Shown one piece after another: positions 26,701 through 32,370 of a stretch of DNA of 32,370 bases. How positions within the stretch are numbered: the stretch's first letter is position 1; each line of letters starts with the position of its first letter. Both the position numbers and the translations under genes were made by a program. The DNA lies in contig JADBXR010000024.1 of assembly GCA_020403425.1 (NCBI GenBank), positions 1-32,370 of the forward strand. Reading direction: 5' to 3'. The stretch is from Chitinophagaceae bacterium (GTDB taxonomy: Bacteria; Bacteroidota; Bacteroidia; Chitinophagales; Chitinophagaceae). Under the pieces are notes generated by a model. The model had not been told where the DNA came from and searched no databases. It was given only the letters and a program-made list of their open reading frames with translations.

Positions 26701-27110
26701 CTACCGGTCACCTTCACCGGCGGAGGGGTAGGTTTGCCGGAGGCGGTTTGTGTATTTAATACAACCAGGTCATTACCAAGCAGTTGATAACTGATCCCCG
26801 TGCCATCCAGCAGTTTGACCATGGTCTCTGCCAGGCTGGCGTTGGTCAATTGAAGGGATACTTTTCCAGCCTTTTTGAGGGTTTCCTGATTGTACAGGAA
26901 CCTGAACTGGCTCTTCTTCTCAATCTGCTTCAGCGCATCTTTCAGGTTAGACGACTGCAGCGTAAGGGTGATCTTGGTCTGTGAAAACCCGTTACCATAC
27001 ACGTGCATGCTAACAAACAAAAGAAGAGCGATCGTTAGTTTCATAATTTTAAAAATTATTGGTGTAACGGGATTTCTTCGTGGTTTCAAAAGTCTTTTTT
27101 GTACATTCAT
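23757..27110 (-). CDS. SusC/RagA-family TonB-dependent transporter with STN domain
   Basis: Outer-membrane active transporter, 1117 residues. A second in-frame ATG at 27044 (MKLTIALLLFVSMHVYGNGFSQ) gives a neater signal peptide and may be the real start. Domains in order: STN (about 48-120; LQSSNLKDALKQIEKKSQFR), which contacts the FecR anti-sigma factor in the periplasm; carboxypeptidase-like regulatory domain (about 133-205; VTGRVVGADGAPVAGASVVV); plug (about 220-345; GSIVKVDGKEI, PLYVVDGIFND, IESIEVLKDPSSLAIFGVRG); and a 22-strand barrel ending in a terminal aromatic residue (INVTF). It sits between fecR and the SusD gene. Presence of STN together with sigma and FecR genes predicts that the transporter also senses its own substrate. 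Confidence 0.96.
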   Translation of the reverse strand: MNVQKRLLKPRRNPVTPIIFKIMKLTIALLLFVSMHVYGNGFSQTKITLTLQSSNLKDALKQIEKKSQFRFLYNQETLKKAGKVSLQLTNASLAETMVKLLDGTGISYQLLGNDLVVLNTQTASGKPTPPPVKVTGRVVGADGAPVAGASVVVKGSKNGTAADADGRFTLTVADDAVLVVSAIGYVTQEVSVGGRSEINLTLQAVANNLNEVVVIGYGTASKRDLTGSIVKVDGKEIADKPNVNPVSSLQGKVAGLSVVASGTPGAEPDIRIRGTVSIGAVKPLYVVDGIFNDNIDYINPNDIESIEVLKDPSSLAIFGVRGASGVIALTTKKAKAGQLVVNFNSSFGTKQLVDKIKMVDAAGFKLLFDEEQTNIGVPVAQRFDYSKWTGNTDWVKAMTRTAIFNSNNISLTSSTEKNKFYMGVGYITDEGVVKHEKLDKLIFNVNDELRVSKSIKFGFNLNAFRQKLPFSQADGLLYDARRVLPITEPFNAANGVYTQLAIQAAQIGNPLMNLENKWDKEIRTEFRTVGSVYAEVNFLRNFTLRSTFFADISNLEERRYNPIINVYNPTVGASGSVFVEPNNRTTSVNQGQGNWKKFQQDHILTFKKSFGDHGLTAIAGFTTYFSSYNGLFGSVSQRVNGDAIPNDKRFWYVDNGFGDPTTKRSSSAQWERATVSSLFRVLYNYKGKYLLNGSFRRDGSSQISPFNRFKNFYSVGAAWELTKEKFMEKQNVFNFFKLKASWGILGVQNTYGYDYPFYPALQSGNTAVFGSNIVPAYSLSYEPQRDLTWETVNAKEIGFEFYALNNRLHAEAAYYDKTTKDIMTIVPTGSGRYRLDNVGDLRNKGFEFSAGWNQKLTKDWSFAVNANITTFNNKVVDLGGNRLPASEERPNQTEAGYPIGYFYGYVVEGLYQSYADKLASPKVIGYDYGPGDFKYKDINGDGVIDTKDRTMIGNPTPDFMYGISLQANYKGFDFGVDFNGVYGNEIYRYWGSSELPFTTFNYPAFKLNRWTGEGTSNWDPILGANHTINRLPSTYGIEDGSYFRIRNIQLGYNFKPELLKKVSIKSIRVFANVQNLKTFKRNSGYTPEFGGTATSFGIDNGNGPVPLVFTGGINVTF

Positions 27111-27276
27111 CTTGAAAAATTAAAGGGTTGTTGTAATGGCGGATTCCTTAGCGGGGATCGCTGATTACGGCTTTACTATCTGTGATTTTTCCATCTAACA
27201 GGGGGGTAAGGTGTGAGAGCCGCCCCCTTGGTTTTATCCGGAATCCTCACGCAGATTCTTTCTCATATGCAGCTGG

Positions 27277-28428
27277 TTATTTGATATCTGGTTTTGAAAT
27301 AAATACGGTATTGTCCTGCACCACAAAACGGAAAGAAGTAGACAGCTTCAGGGCGGTCAACGCTTCGGTCAGTGTTTCATTCTTAAAACTTCCGGTAAAA
27401 CGCCAGCCCTCCATATCTGATTGCATGAAACGGATACTGACCCCATACCATTTTTCCATCTTATTGGCCACCTGCCGGAAAGACTCATCCGAAAAAGAAA
27501 GCAGGCTATACACCCATGCAGTTTCCACCACCTGGTTATCAGGCAGCGGTTTGGCAAGGCTTTGCAGACTTGCTGTATAAGCCGGAATGGTCTTGGCAGG
27601 CACAAAGGATCTGCCTTTGGCAACAGTGCTGTTGTCGGCAGAGATGCCATTATCATCCACTACCAGTTTCTGGTGCGGGCGAAGGTGGTATTTCCATTCT
27701 TTTTCGCCGGGAAGCGCCACTTCTACCGCCCCTTCTATCAGCGCCGTTTCTGAAGTGGCTTCCTGCGGATAGGCACGAACGTTGAATATCGTACCGGTCA
27801 CCCGGATATTCATGCGCGAGGTATGGATGATAAAGGGAAGTGATTTGTTCTTGTATACTTCAAAGAAACCTTCCCCTTCCAGCCACACGTTTCGATTATC
27901 TTCTCCAAAACCATTACCATAGGAAAGTTTACTGCTGGCATTCAACCACACTTTACTGCCATCGGGTAGGGTAAGTTGTGAACGGGAAGCCGGCCGGGTA
28001 ACCACTTCATTGCGTTTGTTGCGCGCAAGTGATCCTGCATCTGCAGAAACAGGTACCGAGCGGTATAAGGCCAACCATCCCACACCCAGACCGATCAGCA
28101 TCACAGCGGCTGCTGCCATCCACCACCTGGTACGCGTGCGGGGGGTACCGATCACAGGAGTTGATTCCGGAATGATCTCCACTTCAGAGAAACCCGGTTC
28201 ATTCCATTCAACGCCGGAAGCTTTCAGCCTTTCCAGATGCCGTAACCAGCTGGACGTGGGAGAGAAAGTTGGGGGGACTTTTGGTTGGAGCCAATAACGG
28301 GTGATCTGCTGAACCGCTTCTTCCCATTCGGGTTGCTCGTCCAGCAAAGTATGAAATTCATCCAGCTCCGCCTGGGTGGCTTCACCGGACAATTTAACGC
28401 TTAATAAATACCATATCCTATCTGGCAT
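27277..28428 (-). CDS. FecR-family anti-sigma factor
   Basis: Start taken at ATG 28428 (MPDRIWYLLSVKLSGEATQAE), typical for FecR proteins; a TTG at 28476 is the only upstream alternative. 383 residues: a cytoplasmic sigma-binding N-terminus (about 1-90), one membrane segment (WWMAAAAVMLIGLGVGWLAL), a FecR domain (RSQLTLPDGSKVWLNASSKL and VWLEGEGFFEVYKNKSLPFI), and a C-terminal DUF4974 domain (FRQVANKMEKWYGVSIRFMQ, FTGSFKNETLTEAL) which meets the STN domain of the transporter. It lies 54 bases after the sigma gene and 166 bases before SusC. It passes the occupied-transporter signal across the inner membrane to the sigma factor. Confidence 0.94.
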   Translation of the reverse strand: MPDRIWYLLSVKLSGEATQAELDEFHTLLDEQPEWEEAVQQITRYWLQPKVPPTFSPTSSWLRHLERLKASGVEWNEPGFSEVEIIPESTPVIGTPRTRTRWWMAAAAVMLIGLGVGWLALYRSVPVSADAGSLARNKRNEVVTRPASRSQLTLPDGSKVWLNASSKLSYGNGFGEDNRNVWLEGEGFFEVYKNKSLPFIIHTSRMNIRVTGTIFNVRAYPQEATSETALIEGAVEVALPGEKEWKYHLRPHQKLVVDDNGISADNSTVAKGRSFVPAKTIPAYTASLQSLAKPLPDNQVVETAWVYSLLSFSDESFRQVANKMEKWYGVSIRFMQSDMEGWRFTGSFKNETLTEALTALKLSTSFRFVVQDNTVFISKPDIK

Positions 28429-28482
28429 AACAATCTGTTCAGGTACAAGGACAAGATTTTGCCCCCAATCCCCCAAACAGGA

Positions 28483-29064
28483 TCAATTATTTTTCAGGAA
28501 TTTTCTTCCGGTAACCGAGCGGATGGTCTCTGCCAGCTTCCGTAAAGCTATAGCAAGTTGATTTTCAACGGTTTTGGGACTAAGATGGAGCAGTTCTGCC
28601 ACTTCTTTCTGTTGCAGGCCATCTTCTTTCACCAGTTTGAAGATCATTTTACAACGACCGGGGAGGTCGTTCACAGCCCCATGCAGTTTTTCCTGGATCT
28701 CAGCCATTACGGCCTGTTCATGGGGATCGCCGGAGAAACAGGGAAGGTCCACCGACAATTCTTCTACCTGCAGGGAAAGCCGGTGATTTTTACTCCGTAG
28801 TTTGTTCACCGCATAATTTCTGGCAGAAACATAGAGATACATGCGCAGGTTCTGTACCTGGTCCAATGTTTTTCTTTTCTCCCAGATCCTGATGAACACA
28901 TCTGAAACGATCTCTTCCGCTTCTTCTTTCCGGTGAACGATCGATAAAGTGAAACGCAGTAACGGCGGGCTAAAACGTGCAAACAACTCCGCATAAGCCA
29001 CCTGGTCGTCATCCGTGGCGATCGCATGCTGAAGCTCAGGAAGATGCATACGTTTATATGGCAT
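28483..29064 (-). CDS. ECF sigma-70 factor (Bacteroidota FecI-like)
   Basis: 193 residues with sigma region 2 (FARFSPPLLRFTLSIVHRKE, EAEEIVSDVFIRIWEKR and LRMYLYVSARNYAVNKLRS) and region 4 (LPGRCKMIFKLVKEDGLQQK, EVAELLHLSPKTVENQLAIA) carrying the helix-turn-helix. There is no extra domain. It directs RNA polymerase to the promoter of the linked SusC/SusD genes once the FecR protein releases it. It is the first gene of the locus. The target is predicted to be the 166-base spacer 27111-27276, but I could not identify its binding site there. Confidence 0.95.
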   Translation of the reverse strand: MPYKRMHLPELQHAIATDDDQVAYAELFARFSPPLLRFTLSIVHRKEEAEEIVSDVFIRIWEKRKTLDQVQNLRMYLYVSARNYAVNKLRSKNHRLSLQVEELSVDLPCFSGDPHEQAVMAEIQEKLHGAVNDLPGRCKMIFKLVKEDGLQQKEVAELLHLSPKTVENQLAIALRKLAETIRSVTGRKFLKNN

Positions 29065-29269
29065 AGCAAGGGTTACAGAAATAAAAGTAGAGTTTTTCCC
29101 TGTAATCTTTTACCTACAATTTTGTAGAAAAAACAAAAAAAGACGCGGAATCAACATTTCTATTCTGCTGAAACCCAACATGGGCAATGCTTTCCAGGCT
29201 GTAAAAAAAAGGGATATCAGGAAAAAAATTATATGCAACCAAATGGCAGATAGAACTAACCATAGATAT

Positions 29270-30274
29270 TTAGCGGGGCTTATACCTGGCTTCTTCAAAA
29301 ATCTTTTTCGCCGGCGTATGCAGTAATGCCTCCAGGCTGATGTCCTTTTGTTTTTCCATCCACCTGTTCACGATCTGCGTTCCTACGAACTGCCCGATAT
29401 TCCCGGGCGAAGACTCACCCAGGGCCTGCGTATTGGGAGCATCGTTCATATAATCCCTGCTAAGATTGGGGTCCGTACTGTACAACATATCATTTTGCAG
29501 AAAAAAACTCCAGATATTCTTTTCACTGGCATAACATCCGTCCAGTTGCTGTTTTGTGTATCCGGTCTTCAGCGTATCCGCCGTTTCTGGCAAAAGTTTG
29601 TCGAGCACATACTGCCGCTTACCTGCTTCCACCATCTGTTCCACCAATGGTTTGCCCATGGTCTGATCCGGATAAATATCGTCGATGATATTCTTCATGC
29701 AGTTCACAGGAATATATTCCGGTTCAAACCTGCGTGAAATGAAAGTGGGATACATCTGCTGTCCCTGGCTGCTCAGGTACAGGGGATAGTCTTTGCCCAG
29801 GTACACCTGCAAACCCACGGCCAGCGCATTCGGTGTAATGATATTGCCGTAGCTGTTGATGGGACCGATGAACGTGATCAATCTTTCCGGCAGCCTATAC
29901 CCGGGGAAATAATATTTCACAAACTGTAAGCCCTTTTTAACTGCGGCTTCCACCACGGTAAAATCTTTCAGTTTTTGCTGAGAAGCCAGGTACATGTCGC
30001 GATAGCTGCGGATGAACAAACGGCTGTCATTCTCTGCACTGTCGGATGAGGTTGCCAATATATTGAACAGGAAATCCTCCGTGAAACCCGGGTGCAGCTT
30101 TCGCAGGTGCTGCAAAGCCGTATCCATCTGCAGGGTATCGATCGAAAAAAAATCTTTCTCGAACCGTTCTGTCTGCAGTTTCACCACAATACCCGAAACA
30201 TCGGGAATCTTTTTTTTTGACTGGCATGCCAGCAGCAATGCCATCACCATCATGAATCCGATCCTGTACTTCAT
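29270..30274 (-). CDS. gldB: GldB-type gliding-motility lipoprotein
   Basis: 334 residues with lipoprotein signal MKYRIGFMMVMALLLAC (Cys17). Conserved family segments include LQTERFEKDFFSID, PGFTEDFLFNILAT, YYFPGYRLPERLITFIGPIN, NALAVGLQVYLGKDYPLYLS, PVNCMKNIIDDIYPD and QFVGTQIVNRWMEKQKD. GldB is required for gliding in Flavobacterium and is an envelope lipoprotein of unknown biochemistry; its fold resembles zinc-peptidase-like proteins (family knowledge). It is divergent from nadE, an association I recall from other Bacteroidota. No gldC-sized gene follows: the 205 bases to the sigma gene hold no convincing CDS. Confidence 0.85.
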   Translation of the reverse strand: MKYRIGFMMVMALLLACQSKKKIPDVSGIVVKLQTERFEKDFFSIDTLQMDTALQHLRKLHPGFTEDFLFNILATSSDSAENDSRLFIRSYRDMYLASQQKLKDFTVVEAAVKKGLQFVKYYFPGYRLPERLITFIGPINSYGNIITPNALAVGLQVYLGKDYPLYLSSQGQQMYPTFISRRFEPEYIPVNCMKNIIDDIYPDQTMGKPLVEQMVEAGKRQYVLDKLLPETADTLKTGYTKQQLDGCYASEKNIWSFFLQNDMLYSTDPNLSRDYMNDAPNTQALGESSPGNIGQFVGTQIVNRWMEKQKDISLEALLHTPAKKIFEEARYKPR

Positions 30275-30291
30275 ATCCTGTATTGTAATGG

Positions 30292-30299
30292 CAAAAATA
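30292..30299 (-). promoter_or_regulatory. Bacteroidota -7 promoter element of gldB
   Basis: TATTTTTG on the minus strand is an exact TAnnTTTG, 17 bases before the gldB start. A TTTG lies 15 bases further upstream, somewhat close for a -33 box. Confidence 0.45.
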
Positions 30300-30421
30300 G
30301 TGGCCCGCTGTCAACAAAGTCATTGCTTGTACAAATACCCTGTTAAAATGTGAACCAGTTCCTTTGCGGAGTTGGCAACGAAAAAATGAAAAACTCTCAA
30401 AAAGTTACGCAACTTTACAGC

Positions 30422-32104
30422 ATGAAGGTATTTTTAGCACAGCAGAATTATCATATCGGCAACTTTGAAAGTAACACCCAAAAGATCATCGGTGCCATCA
30501 GGGAAGCGAAAGCACAGGGGGGTGATCTGATCCTTTTCAGCGAAATGTGTGTAAGTGGTTATCCGGCAAGGGATTTTGTAGAGTTCGATGATTTCATCCA
30601 TAAATGTTATGCAGCTGTTGACCAGATCAGGCAGGAAGCAGACACGATCGGTGTTCTGATCGGCAGTCCGGCCAGGAATACCCAACAACGGGGGAAAAGC
30701 CTGTTCAATGCCGCCTTTTTTCTGTATGAAAAAGAGATCAAGGCCGAGATCCATAAGACCCTCTTACCTACCTATGATGTGTTTGATGAATACCGGTATT
30801 TTGAACCCGCATTCGACTGGCAGGTGGTTCCTTTCAAAGGAAAAAAATTAGCGATCACGATCTGTGAGGATATCTGGAACCTGGGCGACAATCCGCTGTA
30901 TCGCATCTGTCCAATGGACAAACTGATGGAACAGCAACCTGATATCATGCTGAACCTGAGTGCGTCGCCATTCGATTATACCCATGACGAGGACCGCAAA
31001 TCGGTGATCAAGGCCAATGTGCTCAAATACCGGTTACCGATGTTCTACTGCAATGCCATCGGCAGCCAGACAGAAGTGGTATTCGACGGTGCATCACTCA
31101 TATTCGACAAAGACGCCAATCTCTGCAAAGCCTTCCCCATGTTCGAAGAGGCCATGGACAGTGTGGTACTGCTGGACGATGGCAGTATCGATGCCCCCAT
31201 CATTGAACCCGCCAGCCGTGTGCCCGATAAGGAACTGAACCCTGCCACACTGGAGCCCGAACTCAACATCCAACAGGTATACGATGCCCTGATCATGGGC
31301 ATCCGCGATTATTTTGGCAAGATGGGTTTCACCAAAGCCATCCTTGGATCTTCCGGCGGCATCGACTCGGCCGTAACCCTGGCCATTGCCTGTGATGCTT
31401 TGGGAAAGGAGAATGTACGTGCCATCCTGATGCCCTCGCCCTATTCCACAGAACATTCGGTGGATGATGCGGTGCAACTGAGTAAGAACCTTGGTAACCC
31501 CTACGATATCATCCGCATCAATGATGTGTATGAAGCCTTCCTGAAAACACTGAAACCTGTTTTTGGCGATCTGCCTTTTTCACTGGCAGAAGAAAATATC
31601 CAGAGCCGCAGCAGGGGTAACCTGCTGATGGGCATTTCCAATAAGTTCGGTTACATATTGCTCAATACTTCCAACAAAAGTGAACTGGCCACCGGTTACG
31701 GTACTTTGTACGGCGATATGGCCGGCGGACTGGGTGTACTCGGCGATTGTTACAAACTGCAGGTGTATGCATTGGCCCGTTACATCAACCGCAACAAAGA
31801 GATCATCCCGGAGAACATCATCACCAAAGCGCCCAGTGCAGAACTAAGGCCCAACCAGAAGGACAGCGACAGTTTACCTGACTACGCGGTGCTGGACCAG
31901 ATCCTATACCAATACATCGAGAAACGCCTCGGTCCTGCAGAGATCAAAGCGCAGGGTTTTGATGCCGCACTGATAGACCGGACCCTGAAAATGGTGAACA
32001 CCAACGAATACAAACGCAACCAGTTCTGTCCCATCATCCGCGTATCGCCCAAGGCCTTCGGTGTGGGTAGAAGGGTGCCGATCGTTGGCAAATATCTATC
32101 TTAA
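30422..32104 (+). CDS. nadE: Glutamine-dependent NAD+ synthetase
   Basis: Last step of NAD synthesis: nicotinate adenine dinucleotide plus ATP and glutamine to NAD+. Start taken at ATG 30422, since MKVFLAQQNYHIGNFESN is the usual beginning of the glutaminase domain; in-frame starts at 30350 (GTG) and 30386 (ATG) add unmatched residues. 560 residues. The N-terminal nitrilase-like domain holds the triad Glu41 (SEMCVSGYP), Lys112 (HKTLLPTYDV) and Cys148 (ICEDIW). The C-terminal synthetase domain holds the ATP PP-loop GSSGGIDS (309-316), then LLNTSNKSELATGYGTLYGD and APSAELRPNQKDSDSLPDY. All active-site parts are present. It is divergent from gldB and followed by a large inverted repeat. Confidence 0.96.
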   Translation: MKVFLAQQNYHIGNFESNTQKIIGAIREAKAQGGDLILFSEMCVSGYPARDFVEFDDFIHKCYAAVDQIRQEADTIGVLIGSPARNTQQRGKSLFNAAFFLYEKEIKAEIHKTLLPTYDVFDEYRYFEPAFDWQVVPFKGKKLAITICEDIWNLGDNPLYRICPMDKLMEQQPDIMLNLSASPFDYTHDEDRKSVIKANVLKYRLPMFYCNAIGSQTEVVFDGASLIFDKDANLCKAFPMFEEAMDSVVLLDDGSIDAPIIEPASRVPDKELNPATLEPELNIQQVYDALIMGIRDYFGKMGFTKAILGSSGGIDSAVTLAIACDALGKENVRAILMPSPYSTEHSVDDAVQLSKNLGNPYDIIRINDVYEAFLKTLKPVFGDLPFSLAEENIQSRSRGNLLMGISNKFGYILLNTSNKSELATGYGTLYGDMAGGLGVLGDCYKLQVYALARYINRNKEIIPENIITKAPSAELRPNQKDSDSLPDYAVLDQILYQYIEKRLGPAEIKAQGFDAALIDRTLKMVNTNEYKRNQFCPIIRVSPKAFGVGRRVPIVGKYLS

Positions 32105-32106
32105 CC

Positions 32107-32191
32107 AGTGAGTAGTGAGTAGTGAGTGGTGAGTGTATCCCCACGGTGAATGGGCAATTGCCCCCTGCCAACTCACTACTCACTACTCACT
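32107..32191. repeat. Perfect 21-bp inverted repeat of AGTGAGT heptads
   Basis: Left arm 32107-32127 is three exact copies of AGTGAGT; right arm 32171-32191 is three exact copies of ACTCACT, its perfect reverse complement. The 43-base loop contains a 12-base perfect palindrome, GGGCAATTGCCC (32152-32163). The hairpin starts three bases after the nadE stop codon. It lacks a T-tract, so it could be a factor-dependent terminator, a 3'-end stabiliser or a small mobile repeat. Confidence 0.9.
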
Positions 32192-32252
32192 CATTAGCGG
32201 CTAACCAAGCGTAACATAACACCATCCGCCCCGCAACAGAAATAAGAAAGCC

Positions 32253-32294
32253 TGAACTAACTATTCCTTCTCAGAAGAGTCTCTCGGCAGAGGA
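32253..32294. other. Noncoding tail with a hairpin
   Basis: Within the gene-free end (32105-32370), GAAGAGTC-TCT pairs with AGA-GACTCTTC around CGGC with one bulged G (about 32273-32300). Beyond it, TAAGTTTTGTG near 32331 resembles a promoter -7 box for a gene outside the window. I see no open frame or tRNA here. Confidence 0.4.
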
Positions 32295-32370
32295 CTCTTC
32301 GCTTAGGAGCAGATACGATCTATAAGCACTAAGTTTTGTGCAAAATACCTAATGGGTTTATTCTATCGGA

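Noticed and set aside
27111..27276. GGAA-containing stretch upstream of SusC as a possible ECF promoter
   Set aside because: Only a four-base match with no firm -10 element; not enough to call.
29110..29298. 62-residue hydrophobic frame on the minus strand overlapping the gldB end
   Set aside because: It overlaps gldB by 29 bases, is AT-rich, and looks hydrophobic mainly because of T-rich codons; no family match and no promoter or start context.

Overview
The window reads as chromosomal DNA of a Bacteroidota bacterium, most likely family Chitinophagaceae (inferred). Evidence for this is a SusC/SusD pair with an STN-bearing SusC, a FecR anti-sigma factor and ECF sigma factor, a GldB-type lipoprotein, a GH95 fucosidase, many secreted or lipid-anchored proteins, and exact matches to the Bacteroidota -7 promoter element TAnnTTTG. 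No rRNA, tRNA, CRISPR array or prophage was seen.

Layout. (1) 1-1096: the tail of an unidentified gene, then a REP-associated tyrosine transposase (RAYT) bracketed by REP palindromes. This zone also holds the last 24 codons of a second, diverged RAYT and a five-copy 11-bp tandem array. (2) 1097-5081, all minus: a secreted protein of unknown function with a Cys/His cluster, a TPR lipoprotein just upstream of it, and an orphan PhnD-like periplasmic binding protein. (3) 5198-8126, minus: GH95 alpha-L-fucosidase and a CoA-binding protein. (4) 8209-14032, plus: a metallophosphoesterase fused to a PQQ-type beta-propeller, tightly coupled to an alpha/beta-hydrolase esterase; then a histone-H1-like Lys/Ala protein with a clear terminator; then a large secreted zinc metalloprotease. 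(5) 14137-17931: central metabolism, with the pyruvate dehydrogenase E2 and isocitrate dehydrogenase on minus and ApaG divergent on plus. (6) 17987-29064, minus: a complete regulated uptake locus. In transcription order it is ECF sigma, FecR, SusC with STN domain, SusD, LamG lipoprotein and a large FG-GAP/ASPIC-UnbV lipoprotein. (7) 29270-32370: GldB divergent from NAD synthetase NadE, then a noncoding tail with a 21-bp perfect inverted repeat built of heptads.

How parts work together. The sigma/FecR/SusC-STN set is the classical trans-envelope signalling chain: substrate binding at SusC is relayed through FecR to release the sigma factor, which induces the transporter. The two last lipoproteins are probably surface accessory binding or display proteins. 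No degradative enzyme lies in that locus, so its substrate is not evident. The fucosidase, esterase and phosphoesterase-propeller proteins 8-12 kb away could act on glycans in the periplasm, but a shared pathway is only a suggestion.

The least explained parts are the REP/RAYT zone with its 11-mer array, the secreted Cys/His protein plus TPR lipoprotein pair, and the heptad hairpin after nadE. I did not find a system I would confidently call new.
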